Source: UBA4742 sp963773335 (GTDB lineage Bacteria; Actinomycetota; Acidimicrobiia; Acidimicrobiales; Acidimicrobilacustridaceae). From it: a stretch of 64,000 nucleotides of DNA. Of this stretch, positions 31,267-40,539 are shown one piece after another; the first letter of the stretch is position 1; the number at the start of each line of letters is the position of its first letter. Under the pieces are notes generated by a model. The model saw only the letters and a list, made by a program, of their open reading frames with translations, searched no databases and was not told the origin of the DNA. The stretch is taken from assembly GCA_963773335.1 (NCBI GenBank), contig CAVZAT010000006.1, positions 124,001 through 188,000 on the forward strand, given 5' to 3'. A program made the position numbers and the translations under genes.

Positions 31267-32619
31267 ATGACTGTGCAGCCCCACGATCGTCTCGAAGCCG
31301 GCCGGGTGCTGCGGGCTTCGGTGCCTCGCTCGGCCCACGCCGAGTGGACCGCCGGGGCCGCCCGGCGCGACCCGGTCGCCGTGCTCGAGGACCAGGCGGC
31401 CACCCGCGAACCCGACCTGGTCCCCATCCGCTACGGCCGCATGGCCGAATCCCCCTTCGCCTTCTTCCGGGGCGCGGCCGCGGTGATGGCCATGGACCTG
31501 GCCACCACGCCGGTGACAGGTCTGCAGGTCCAGGCCTGCGGCGACGCCCATGTGACCAACTTCGGCCAGTTCGCCACCCCCGAGCGCAACATGATCTTCG
31601 ACATCAACGACTTCGACGAGACCCTGCCGGGGCCCTGGGAGTGGGACGTCAAACGGTTGTGCGCCAGTCTGGCCGTGGTGGCCCGGGGCCATGGGTTCTC
31701 GTCGCCCAAGTGCGATCGGGTGGTGACCACCGCGGCTCGCACCTACCGTGAGTGCCTGGCCGATTCGGCCCGCATGCGGGCGCTCGAGGTCTGGTACGAC
31801 CGCATCCACATCGACCAGGTCATCTCCCACTTCCCCCGCCGGTACCGACCCATGGTCGAGCGGGACGTGGCCAAGTCGCGGCGCAAGACCCACCTGCGGG
31901 CGGTGGCCAAGCTGACCCGCACCGAAGGGGGCGAGGTCGGGTTCGTGGAGGATCCGCCGCTGCTGGTGCACCTGGACAACACCGAATACGACCTGGACGA
32001 CGTGGGCCCCATGATCGAGAGCTACCGAGCGTCGCTCAGCGACGATCTGCGCACGCTGTTCGACCGCTTCCGGCTGGTGGACGTGGCTCGAAAGGTGGTG
32101 GGCGTGGGCAGCGTGGGCACCCGCTGCTGGATCACGCTGTTCGAGGGGCCTTCGCGTCCGGGCGGGGACCACCTCATCCTGCAGATCAAGGAGGCACCGC
32201 CGTCGGTCCTGCAGCCCTACGTGGCCGAGGCCGCGCCCGAGCACCAGGGCCATCGGGTGGTCACCGGCCAGCGCCTGACCCAGGCGGCCAGCGACATCTT
32301 CCTGGGCTGGACCCAGGGCCCGCGCTCGGGCCGCCACTACTACGTGCGCCAGCTCTGGGACTTCAAGGGCCAGGGCGATCCGCTCAAGATGGATCTCAAC
32401 AACCTGACCTACTACGGCGCGCTGTGCGCCTGGGCGCTGGCCCGGGCCCACGCCCGCACCGGCGACCCGGCGCAGCTGTCGGGCTACCTGGGCCGCGGCT
32501 CCGGCTTCGATCGGGCGGTGGCCGCGTTCTCCGCGGCCTACGCCCGCACCACCGAGCAGGACCACGCCGCCCTGGTCCAGGCCATCGCCAGCGGCCGGAT
32601 CCACGCGCGCTCCGCCTGA
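31267..32619 (+). CDS. DUF2252 domain protein (kinase-fold-like, uncharacterised)
   Basis: 450 aa, intact. Family hallmarks are RYGRMAESPFAFFRGAAAVMA, the CGDAHVTNFGQFATPERNMIFDINDFDET block and WDVKRLCASLAVVARGHG. The D-x-H and D-x-N-D-F-D arrangement resembles the catalytic block of aminoglycoside-kinase-like folds, but activity of the family is unknown to me. ATG start at 31267. Isolated gene; the TPR-like gene downstream is convergent. Confidence 0.9.
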   Translation: MTVQPHDRLEAGRVLRASVPRSAHAEWTAGAARRDPVAVLEDQAATREPDLVPIRYGRMAESPFAFFRGAAAVMAMDLATTPVTGLQVQACGDAHVTNFGQFATPERNMIFDINDFDETLPGPWEWDVKRLCASLAVVARGHGFSSPKCDRVVTTAARTYRECLADSARMRALEVWYDRIHIDQVISHFPRRYRPMVERDVAKSRRKTHLRAVAKLTRTEGGEVGFVEDPPLLVHLDNTEYDLDDVGPMIESYRASLSDDLRTLFDRFRLVDVARKVVGVGSVGTRCWITLFEGPSRPGGDHLILQIKEAPPSVLQPYVAEAAPEHQGHRVVTGQRLTQAASDIFLGWTQGPRSGRHYYVRQLWDFKGQGDPLKMDLNNLTYYGALCAWALARAHARTGDPAQLSGYLGRGSGFDRAVAAFSAAYARTTEQDHAALVQAIASGRIHARSA

Positions 32620-32682
32620 CCCTCCTGGGCTCGACCCGGCTCGACCGACCGGCTGACCGACCCAGGTTCGGGCCAACTGGCA

Positions 32683-33715
32683 TCAGCCGGCGATCAGGGT
32701 GCGGTCGATGTCGGCCACCTCGCGGGTCAGGCCGAGCGCGGCGAACTCCGCCCGGGCCCGGTCGAACAGCGGCCGGGACGACGCGCCGTAGCCCCGCAGC
32801 TGGGCCAGCCTGGCCTCCTCGAGCTGGGCCTGGGCCGCGGCGGGCGCGCAGCCCAGCGCCTGGAAGATGCGTCGGGCCGCGGCCAGGGGAGGCTCGGCCT
32901 CGGTGAGGTGACCGCCGTCGCGCCACACGGTGCCCCGGGCCAGCGCGTACTGGCCGTCGTCGTAGCGACGCCCGGAGCCATGGGTGGCCTCGATGGGCGA
33001 GAGCGCAGCCAGCAGTCGCTCGGCGGTGGCCACGTCGCCCTGGGCCGCGGCCAGTCGGGCCACGGTGGTGGCCACGGTGACGGCCTGGGCCATGGCCCAC
33101 GCCAGCCGCGGGCCGGGACCCGGCCGCGACAGCCGCGGCAGGACGGTGGCGGCGAGGCTGGAGGCTTCGGTGAGCCGTCCGGCGTGGGCCAGGACGATGG
33201 CCCGATCGCCGTCCACCACGACCTGCTGGGGTCGGCTGCGCAGCTGGTGGGCGAGGCCGGCGGCGGTGTTGAGCAGCTGGTAGGCGCGGTCGAAGTCGCC
33301 GAAGGTGGTGGCCAGGGCCACGTGACGCCCGGGTGGCCCCCAGTCGGCTCTCCAGCGCCCGCCCGGGTTCGCTCAGCGGGACCACCAGGTCCCACGCGTC
33401 CCGGAAGCGTCCCGGTGATCAGCAGGAGGTCCAGCTCGATCAGCCAGAAGGACTCGCCGGTGCCGATCTCGCGGACCAATGCGGGATCCTCGGTGGCCAG
33501 CTCGCGCCCCGGCGCAGCCAGGCCAGGGCGTCGGGGTAGCGCTGGAGGCCGGCCAGGCTGGCGCCGGCGAGCAGCAGCACGGCGGGCACGAGCACCGACT
33601 GATCGGGATCGGGCTCGATCTGGTCGAGGACCGCCTGGGCCTGGCCCAGCACGGCCTCGACGTTGCCGCGATCGAAGGCGGCTCGGAGTTCACGGTAGGC
33701 CGGAGCCGGGATCAC
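32683..33715 (-). CDS. TPR-like helical repeat protein (frameshifted)
   Basis: About 344 aa, all-helical and Ala/Leu-rich with degenerate TPR units, for example AFDRGNVEAVLGQAQAVLDQI, FGDFDRAYQLLNTAAGLAHQL, AHAGRLTEASSLAATVLPRL and AQGDVATAERLLAAL. The frame changes near 33515, 33400 and 33340. Such proteins are scaffold-like; in actinobacteria similar helical domains also form the tail of LuxR-type regulators, but no DNA-binding domain is seen here. The 3' end is convergent to DUF2252. Confidence 0.6.
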
Positions 33716-33844
33716 CCTTCCTGTCTACTCTCCTGGCCCTCTGGTCGGCAGGCCTCCCGGCGGGTGCCTTCGGCATCCGGGTGTCATCGTCCAGCGGCAC
33801 CGCCCTGGCGGGCCAAGCCCGGCGGATCTCCCGGTCGGGTCGCC

Positions 33845-34134
33845 TCAGGTCGAGGCCAGGCCGACGTAGGGGCCGCCCACGTCGGGCTGGCGGTGGGCCA
33901 CGTCGGTGTCCCACACCGCCTTGGCCCGGGCCAGCCACTCGCGGCCGGTGAAGCTGATCTGCATCCGCAGCGGGTAGCGGAAGCTGGCCCGGGCCGGGTG
34001 GTGCTGCCAGTCGGGCACCGACAGCCCGACGGCGGCGATGCCCACGTGCTGGGAGGGGTGCCCTCGACCAGGACCATCACGTTGGCCGCCACCAGCAGTC
34101 CGACCACGACCACCGCCACGAGCGCCGCGGCCAC
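33845..34134 (-). CDS. Small single-pass membrane protein, unknown (frameshifted)
   Basis: About 96 aa. It starts with one strong hydrophobic helix (ALVAVVVVGLLVAANVMVLVEG), then an extracytoplasmic domain with VGIAAVGLSVPDWQHHPARASFRYPL and WLARAKAVWDTDVA. One base near 34065 must be adjusted to join the helix to the domain. The start is uncertain because basic residues (GRRRWVRRT) continue upstream in frame without a standard start codon. No family recognised. Confidence 0.5.
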
Positions 34135-34275
34135 GGCGGTGCGCCGAACCCAGCGGCGCCGCCCACTAGGTCCAGCGCGAGCCGAGCCTGCTCGAGTCCG
34201 TTGGGGATGGAGGCAACGGCGTTGGGACCGGCGCGCTCGGAGGCGGGGGAAGTGCGTCGTCCACCTTGTCTCCGT

Positions 34276-35083
34276 TCAGGCGCCCGAGGCGGCGCCGAGG
34301 AACGGAGGGCGGCTCGCCCCCGCCGTGCACCTCCAGGTTGGCGCCGGTCACGTAGGAGGCCAGCGGTGAGGTCAGGAACACGCAGGCGTCGGCGATGTCG
34401 CGGGGGGTGCCGAGTCGGCCCATGGGGACGGTGGCCGCCACCCGGGCCTGGCCCTCGGTGTCGCCGTAGAACAGCTCGACCTGCTCGGTCTGGATCAGCC
34501 CCCCGGTCACCAGGTTGACCCGCACCTTGGGGGCCCACTCCATGGCCACCGTCCGGGTGAGGTTGACCAACCCGGCCTTGGCCGCGCCGTAGGCCGCCGA
34601 GCCGGGGGAGGGGCGCAGGCCGCTCAGGCTGCCGATGTTGACGATCGACCCGCCCTCGTGCTGGGCCTGCATGACGGCGTTGGCCCGCTGGGCCACGTGG
34701 AGTGGTGCCAGCAGGTTCAGCTTCACGATCGCCTCGGTGAACCGGGGCGACGCGGTGGCCGCATCGGCCGGCGGCGATCCTCCGGCGTTGTTGACCACGG
34801 CGTCGAGCCGTCCCTCGCCCAGCTCGACGGCCTGGTCCACGGCCGCCGCGGCCTGGTCGGGGTCGCGCAGGTCGGCGGTCACGAACCCGGCCACCCGATC
34901 GCCGGCGCTCACCGGCTGGTCTGGTTCGTGGCGGGCGGTGATGACCACGGTGGCGCCCAGGTCGAGGTAGCGCTCAGCGATGCCGCGTCCCACCCCCTTG
35001 GTTCCCCCCGTGACCAACACCACGCGCCCGGTGAAGTCGAGGGGAGCGGCGGGTGGGGTCACAGCCGGCACGCTAACGGACAC
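34276..35083 (-). CDS. SDR-family oxidoreductase of the steroid cluster (frameshifted C-terminus)
   Basis: About 268-aa short-chain dehydrogenase. VLVTGGTKGVGRGIAERYL is the cofactor motif; NNAGG, the Ser in NIGSLSGLRPS, the catalytic AYGAAKAGLVNLTR and ASYVTGANLEVHGGGEPP follow. A +1 shift near 34308 hides the natural end FLGAASGA at 34276. It is divergent from echA20, the same arrangement as Rv3549c beside echA20 in M. tuberculosis, so it probably oxidises a hydroxyl of a steroid C/D-ring CoA intermediate. That role is inference from synteny. Confidence 0.85.
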
Positions 35084-35121
35084 CCGTGCCTGTCCGGGCC
35101 ACGCCCCGTTCTCGAAGGACG

Positions 35122-35266
35122 TCAGCCCTCCGGGTCGTCAGCCTGGCGGGCGAGGGTCCGGTACTCGTGGTAGTCGCGGATGTAGTCGGCCGGGTCGTAG
35201 GGGTGGGAGGCCAGCACCAGCAGCCGAAAAGGGTCAGGTCTTCCTGCCCTCGGACCCGCTCACCAT
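35122..35266 (-). pseudogene. Coding-like fragment of an unidentified protein
   Basis: Minus-strand stretch with near-100% GC3 that reads PFRLLVLASHPYDPADYIRDYHEYRTLARQ and stops at 35122. Removing one base near 35236 joins it to an ATG at 35264-35266 (MVSGSEGRKT). It resembles the C-terminal end of a larger protein, but no upstream partner in any frame is convincing within 35267-35420. Probably a gene remnant or a small protein with indels. The rest of the 35084-35560 gap holds operator site 3 and presumed divergent promoters. Confidence 0.35.
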
Positions 35267-35517
35267 TGCCAGGTCTCTCGGTCGCGGGCTCCGGGTACGG
35301 CAGGGGCATCCGGTACCAGCCGTCGCACGCCTACCCGATCGTCACCGCCGAGGTGGACGGGCTGACCCTGCGAGTCAGCCCGGCTGTGCGCGGCAACTTG
35401 TTCATGTGGTGTCACTCCTGATCGGAGCGAGCTCATCCAGATGACGACGAGCTGGTGCCAGCCCGGTGAGTCCGGCCCGCGTGGCGGCGGTTCGCCCCGG
35501 CTCCGCTGCTGCGCCTA

Positions 35518-35536
35518 ATCTGACACGCCATCAGAT
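35518..35536. promoter_or_regulatory. Degenerate TGACG-type operator, site 3
   Basis: Imperfect palindrome with outer arms ATCTGA and TCAGAT exactly spaced as in the other sites, but with CACGCCA instead of CG-N3-CG in the centre. It ends 24 nt before the ATG of echA20. Position and flanks suggest that it belongs to the same regulator family, with weaker binding. Confidence 0.5.
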
Positions 35537-35560
35537 TTCTGCCGGACGGGGGCCCGCGGC

Positions 35561-36321
35561 ATGCCGACAATCCACTCGATCACCGACGGCATCGCCGAGG
35601 TGGTCATGGACAACCCACCGGTCAACGCCCTGACCGTGGCCGGCTGGTTCGACCTGGCCGACCAGGTGCGCTCGCTGGGCGACGACCCGATCCGTGCGCG
35701 TGCGTGGTGCTGCGGGCCGAGGGCCGCGGCTTCAACGCCGGCGTGGACATCAAGGAGATGCAGGCCACCGAGGGCTTCGAGGCGCTCATCGGCGCCAACC
35801 GGGGCTGCTACGCCGCCTTCGCCGCCGTCTACGAGTGCGCGGTGCCGGTCATCGCCGCGGTCAACGGCTTCTGCCTGGGTGGTGGCATCGGCCTGGTGGG
35901 CAACGCGGATGTCATCGTGGCCGCCGACGACGCCACCTTCGGGCTCCCCGAGGTCGACCGGGGCGCCCTGGGGGCGGCCACCCACCTGGCCCGACTGGTC
36001 CCCCAGCACAAGATGCGAGCCATGGTCTACACGTCGGCCACCGCCACCGCCGCCGAGCTGCACCACTTCGGGTCGGTGCTCGACGTGGTGCCCCAGGCCG
36101 AGTTGCGAGCCACGGCCCTGCGCATCGCCGGCCAGATCGCCGAGAAGAGCCCGACGGTGATCCGGGCGGCCAAGGAGTCGCTCAACGGCATCGACCCGGT
36201 GGACGTGAAGCGCAGCTACCGCTTCGAGCAGGGCTTCACGTTCGAGCTGAACCTGTCCGGCGTGAGCGACCAGGCCCGGGATGCGTTCGTGGCCAAGCGG
36301 GATGCGGAGTTCGACAAGTGA
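35561..36321 (+). CDS. echA20: EchA20-like enoyl-CoA hydratase-family ring hydrolase (frameshifted)
   Basis: Crotonase-fold enzyme of about 252 aa. In M. tuberculosis EchA20 opens the D ring of the HIP-derived CoA ester during steroid degradation. Crotonase features are VVLRAEGRGFNAGVDIKEM, AAVNGFCLGGGIGLVGNADVIVA and FGLPEVDRGALG. One base near 35697 must be restored after the N-terminal 46 codons. The assignment to EchA20 rests on its place directly before IpdA, IpdB and IpdC-like genes, the order found around Rv3550-Rv3553. Its TGA overlaps the GTG of ipdA. Confidence 0.88.
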
Positions 36322-37173
36322 TCCCCGACAAGCGCATGACCCACGACGAGGTGGTGGCCGAGCTGTCCGACGGCATGACCATCGGCATCGGGGGCTGGGC
36401 CTCGCGGCGCAAGCCCATGTCGTTGGTGCGGGCCATCCTGCGCTCGGACCTGCGGGACCTGACCATCGTCAGCTACGGCGGTCCCGACATCGGGCTGCTG
36501 TGCGCGGCCGGCAAGGTGCGCAAGGCCATCTACGGCTTCGTCTCGCTCGACACCATCCCGCTCGAACCCCACTTCCGCATCGCCCGCCAGACCGGGACGG
36601 TCGAGGCCATGGAGCTGGACGAAGGGAATGATGCTGCTGGGCCTGCAGGCCGCGGCCTGGCGGGTGCCCTTCCTGCCCACCCGGGCGGGGCTGGGTTCGG
36701 ACCTGCTGCGGGTCATGCCCGAGATCCTGACCGTGCGCTCGCCCTACCCGGGCCCCGACGGCGGACCGGGCGAGGAGCTGGTGGCCATGCCGGCCCTCGA
36801 GCTCGACGTCGCGCTCATCCACATGAACCGGGCCGACCAGGGCGGCAACGGCCAGTTCCTGGGTCCCGACCTGTACATGGACGACCTGATGGCCATGGCC
36901 GCCACCAAGACCTACCTGTCCGCCGAGCGGATCGTGCCCACCGACGGCAGCTCACCGCCGAGGGCTCGTTCCACACCTGCGCATCAGCCGGCTCATGGTC
37001 GACGGCGTGGTCGAGGCGCCCGACGGCGCGCACTTCACCGAGTGCCCGCCGGACTACGGCCGCGACGAGGCCTTCCAGAAGGAGTACGCGGCCACCGCGT
37101 CGTCGCCCGAGCTGTGGGACGCCTTCCGAGCGAGTACCTGTCCGGCGACGAAGCCGACTACCAAGCGGCCTGA
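36318..37173 (+). CDS. ipdA: IpdA-like CoA-transferase-fold COCHEA-CoA hydrolase, alpha subunit (frameshifted)
   Basis: Alpha subunit of a class I CoA-transferase-like heterodimer; IpdAB in mycobacteria and rhodococci is a hydrolase that opens the last steroid ring (COCHEA-CoA). About 285 aa. KRMTHDEVVAELSDGMTIGIGGWASRRKPM is the family N-terminus, and ALELDVALIHMNRADQGGNGQF and DLYMDDLMAMAA follow. Frame changes lie near 36625, 36950-36980 and 37125; the true end is EYLSGDEADYQAA. GTG start overlaps the echA20 stop. Followed by GAAGGAG and ipdB. Confidence 0.85.
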
Positions 37174-37183
37174 AGGAGCGCTC

Positions 37184-38022
37184 ATGACGATCACCCGGCT
37201 GCGAAGCCGCCAGGCGGAGCGGCTCGAGCGATGACACCCGGATCGGCGAAGCCGGGAGCGACGGAGTCGCTCCAAGCAAGTAGGACGAGATCTGCGTGGT
37301 GGCCGTGGCCGAGTGCTTCCGCGGCGACGGCGAGCGGCTGTGCAACCCGATCGGCACCATCCCCATGATCGGTGGCCGCCTGGCCCGGGAGACCTTCGAG
37401 CCCGACCTGGTCATGACCGACGGGTTCGCCATCGTTCGCGGCCAACGCCGTGCCCGTGGGCGTGGCCGATCCCGAGGTGGTGGTCGAGGCGTGGAACCCG
37501 TACCCGCAGATGTTCAGCGTGCTGTGGAACGGCAAGCGCCACGTGATGATGGGGGCCAGCCAGATGGACCCCTACGGCAACCAGAACTTCGCCTGCATCG
37601 GCGACTGGCACCGCCCCAAGGCGCAGCTGCTGGGCTTCCGGGGCGCGCCCGGGCAACACCATCAACCACACCACCTCGTACTTCATCCCCAACCACACCC
37701 CAAGGTGTTCGTCGACCACGTCGACGTGGTGTGCGGGGTGGGCTACGACCGGGCCGCGGCGCTCGGGCCGGTGGCCTCGCGGTTCCACGACATCCGCCGG
37801 GTGGTCACCAACCTGGGCACGTTCGACTTCGCCACCCCCGACCACCGCATGCGCCTGCGCTCGGTGCACCCGGGCGTGACCGTCGACGAGGTGGTCGCGG
37901 CCACCGGCTTCGAGCTGGTCGTGCCCGACGAGTTCGACGAGACCCGCCTGCCCACCGACGAGGAGCTGCACCTCATCCGCGAGGTGCTCGATCCCAACGA
38001 CCCCCGTAAGGCCGAGGTCGCG
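37184..38022 (+). CDS. ipdB: IpdB-like COCHEA-CoA hydrolase, beta subunit, interrupted by an 85-nt insertion (frameshifted)
   Basis: Beta subunit partner of IpdA, about 250 aa when reconstructed. The gene starts MTITR at 37184 behind GAAGGAG. Homology resumes only at 37284 (DEICVVAVAECFRGDGERL); the bases between are an 85-nt hairpin-rich insertion with in-frame stops. Further family blocks are KRHVMMGASQMDPYGNQN, GFRGAPG, SYFIPNH and VTNLGTFDFATPDHRMRL. Indels occur near 37437 and as a compensating pair at 37650-37690. A GTG at 37296 could restart translation. No stop is found at the expected end (…KAEVA); the frame runs on through a palindromic element into ipdC. Confidence 0.8.
37199..37283. 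mobile_element. 85-nt hairpin-rich insertion inside ipdB
   Basis: Block placed between codon 5 of ipdB and the rest of the gene. It contains a hairpin with an 8-bp perfect stem and 3-nt loop at 37254-37272 (GGAGCGAC/GTCGCTCC), a CCCGG/CCGGG hairpin at 37237-37255 and a short GAGC/GCTC stem near 37217. Two copies of GCGAAGCCG occur. Its length is not a multiple of three and it carries stops. It has no coding content; a short palindromic insertion element is the most likely nature. Boundaries are inferred from protein homology. Confidence 0.6.
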
Positions 38023-38047
38023 GGTGACCACGCCGCGCCCCGAATCG

Positions 38048-38097
38048 GAATTGGGAATCCTTGCGTGCGGATACCGCAACTTTTTCATGCCCAATTT
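38048..38097. repeat. Interspersed palindromic element, copy 2, with flanking 21-nt duplication
   Basis: 50-nt AT-rich palindrome similar to that at 12090-12138; its reverse complement begins with the same AAATTGGGCAT. It sits between ipdB and ipdC. The surrounding sequence is duplicated: 38021-38041 and 38116-38137 match at about 20 of 22 positions, each copy containing the GTGACC(C)ACGCCGCGC start region of ipdC. This looks like an insertion with a long target duplication. Reading through it is possible in the ipdB frame and also as a 32-codon frame from the first GTG. Confidence 0.65.
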
Positions 38098-38118
38098 GGT
38101 GGGGGAGCGGGGGTTCGG

Positions 38119-39183
38119 GTGACCCACGCCGCGCTCCACACCCGGGTGTGCGAGCTGTTCGGGGTCGAGCACCCGATCGTGCAGACCGGCATGGGATGGG
38201 TGGCCGGCGCCCGGCTGACCTCGGCCACCGCGCGGCCGGTGCCCTGGGCATCCTGGCCTCGGCCACCATGACCTACGACGAGCTCCGTCGCGGCCATCGG
38301 CGAGGTCAAGGACCGCACCGACAAGCCCTTCGGCGTGAACCTGCGGGCCGATCAGCCCGACATCGGCGACCGCCTCGACCTGTTGATCCGCGAGGGCGTG
38401 CGGGTGGCCTCGTTCGCCCAGGCGCCCAGCCGCGACGTCATCGCCAAGCTGCACGACGCCGGGGTGGTGACCATGCCCACCGTCGGCGCCCGTCGCCACG
38501 CCGAGAAGGTGGCGGAATGGGGCGTCGACGCCGTCATCGCTCAGGGGGCCGAGGGGGGCGGTCACACCGGGGTCGTCCCCACCTCGTTGCTGCTGCCCCA
38601 GGTGGTCGACACCGTCGACATCCCGGTGCTGGGAGCCGGGGGGTTCACCGACGGGCGGGGCCTGGTGGCCGCCCTGGCTTGGGGGGCGGCCGGCATCGCC
38701 ATGGGCACCCGCTTCCTGTTGACCAAGGACTCGACCGTGCCCGAGGCGGTCAAGCAGCTCTACCTGACCAAGTCGGTGACCGACACGGTGGTGACCACCG
38801 CCATCGACGGCTACCCGCAGCGAGTGGTGCGCACCGAGGTGGTGGACGAGATCGAGCAGGCGTCGATGGTCACGCGCCTACCCCGGGCACTGCGTCGAGC
38901 GCTGGAGTTCCGCAAGCTGACCGGCACCTCCTACCAGGACCTGGTGCGGGAAGGGCTGGCCATGAAGCGCAACCAGGACCTGAGCTGGAGCCAACTGGCC
39001 ATGGCCGCCAACGCCCCCATGCTGATCAAGGCCAGCATGGTCGACGGCCGTCCCGAGGTCGGCATCCTGCCTACCGGTCAGGGCATCGGGGTCATCGAGG
39101 AGCTGCCCACCGTGGCCGAGCTGGTGGCCCGCATCGTGGCCGAGGCCGACGGCGTGCTGGACCGACTGTCATCCGAATCGTGA
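38119..39183 (+). CDS. ipdC: IpdC-like NAD(P)H-dependent flavin oxidoreductase (frameshifted)
   Basis: About 355-aa TIM-barrel FMN enzyme of the nitronate monooxygenase/enoyl reductase family. IpdC acts in steroid C/D-ring degradation together with the preceding genes. Motifs include GVEHPIVQTGMGWVAGARLTSA, FGVNLRADQPD, GAEGGGHTGVVPTSLLLPQVV and the phosphate-binding GAGGFTDGRGLVAALAWGAAGIAMGTRFL. Indels near 38235 and 38290 break the N-terminal part. GTG start at 38119 lies inside the second copy of the 21-nt duplication. Last gene of the echA20-ipdABC operon. Confidence 0.85.
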
Positions 39184-39239
39184 TACGGCTTCGGTGATCG
39201 AGATCGGGCGGCGCTGAGCGCGGCGCGGTGAGCGACGTG

Positions 39240-40110
39240 TCAGGCCAGCTCGACCGGGTCGTCGTGGTCGTCGGTCGGCAGGTCGCCGTCGATGACGGCC
39301 TGCACGGTGCTGGTCAGAAGCTCGGCCTGGCCCCGGAACACGGTGACGAAGGCGGTGTCGGTCGCGTTCGCGGCCGGTGGCGATGCGGAGCAGCGACGTC
39401 CGGGGGGCCAGGGCGGTGGCGTCGAACACCCGCCACCGGTCACCGATGGCCACCTCGGCGACGGCGTGGAAGTCCATGGGTGACAGACCCGGCGCGTAGA
39501 CCGCGGCGAGTCGGGCCGGCAGGTCGAGGGCTCGGCAGATGGTGATGACCAGATGGGCGAAGTCCCGGCACACACCCTGGGACGACAGCAGGGTGTCCAC
39601 CGCGCTGTCGGAGCCGCCGCTGCTGCCCAACACGTAGTCGGTGCGCTCGAACACCCAGCTGGTCACCGCCGCCGCCAGCTGCTCCTGCTGGTCAGGGTCG
39701 TCCGCGTCGAAGTCGGCCACCGGATCGAACTCGCGGTGCGCCCATCCACCGAATCGGTCCGATGGGCAGTAGCGACTGGGTCGCAGGTAGCGCAGCTGGT
39801 CATCCACGGAGACCGGCTCGGACGTCACCGTCGCCGCCCGGACCACCTCGGCGTCGTAGGCCACCGAGACCGAGCCCGTGGGCAGGTCGAGGACATGGGC
39901 GCGCTGCCCATCGGCACGGTCGACCCGCGTGGGTGTCACCCGGTCCGGGTCGCCGTCGACCCACACACCCAGCGTGTCGGTCACGATGGCTCCGGCGGTG
40001 CGAGAGGCCGCCACCAGCAAGGCCACGTGGGCCGCCTCGGACACGTCGAACTCGAGGCGGCAGCTGACCTCCCAGCGGGAGCGCGTCGGCGGTCGAGAGG
40101 GGCTGGGCAC
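39240..40110 (-). CDS. Transglutaminase-like (papain-fold) protein (frameshifted)
   Basis: About 289 aa. An N-terminal beta domain (CRLEFDVSEAAHVALLV) precedes the transglutaminase core with Cys in SSQGVCRDFAHL, His in MDFHAVAEV and Asp in WRVFDATALAP. The triad and order are those of bacterial transglutaminase-like proteases. A base must be removed near 39370, giving the natural end ATDTAFVTVFRGQAELL...DDPVELA at 39240. No signal peptide. Convergent with ipdC. Confidence 0.85.
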
Positions 40111-40164
40111 CCGACGAGTGTGCCAGTCCCGCTGCCGACCACCCCATGCATCATCAGATCTGGT

Positions 40165-40539
40165 TCACAATCGGCCGATCACCTCCAACGGGAACGGTGG
40201 CTGGGCCAGCGGTCGCACGGCCAGGCGGACCAGCAGCAGCGGCTGATCGTCGGCGGCCGTGCGATTCAGATGGATCACCCCGCACCCGGTGCAGCGGTGC
40301 ACCAGGACCCACTCCCCGTCGCCCCGGACCGACACCGCGATCGGTTCCATGGCCGAACCGCAATCGGCGTCGCGGTCGCCGGGGCGGTCGTCGTCGAGAT
40401 GGCGGCTCCACAGGCAGTTGGGACAGTGGTTGCGGTGTGCGGTTCCGGGCGCGTCGAGGGCCACATCCAGGTGGCAGTGACGGCAACGGAAGGACTCCGT
40501 CCGTGAACGGGCGGAGCGTCGACGCGGATCGCGTGACAA
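40165..40539 (-). CDS. RNHCP domain zinc-binding protein
   Basis: 124 aa, intact. The signature HRNHCPNCLWSRHLDD gives the family its name. Additional pairs FRCRHC and HRCTGCG make a Cys4/His-type zinc site; CGSAMEPIAV lies between. Function is unknown, possibly nucleic acid binding. The TTG start at 40539 was chosen because TGGAGG sits five bases upstream and the domain begins soon after; longer in-frame sequence upstream is not family-like. Confidence 0.8.
   Translation of the reverse strand: MSRDPRRRSARSRTESFRCRHCHLDVALDAPGTAHRNHCPNCLWSRHLDDDRPGDRDADCGSAMEPIAVSVRGDGEWVLVHRCTGCGVIHLNRTAADDQPLLLVRLAVRPLAQPPFPLEVIGRL

Noticed and set aside
38022..38119. A genuine IpdB-IpdC fusion protein
   Set aside because: The in-frame connection passes through a palindromic element and a duplicated ipdC start; with indels common in this contig a natural fusion is not the preferred reading, so separate genes are annotated.
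39553..40506. Long plus-strand open frame opposite the transglutaminase and RNHCP genes
   Set aside because: The minus-strand proteins have complete family motifs, while this frame has none and is only the GC-rich shadow.
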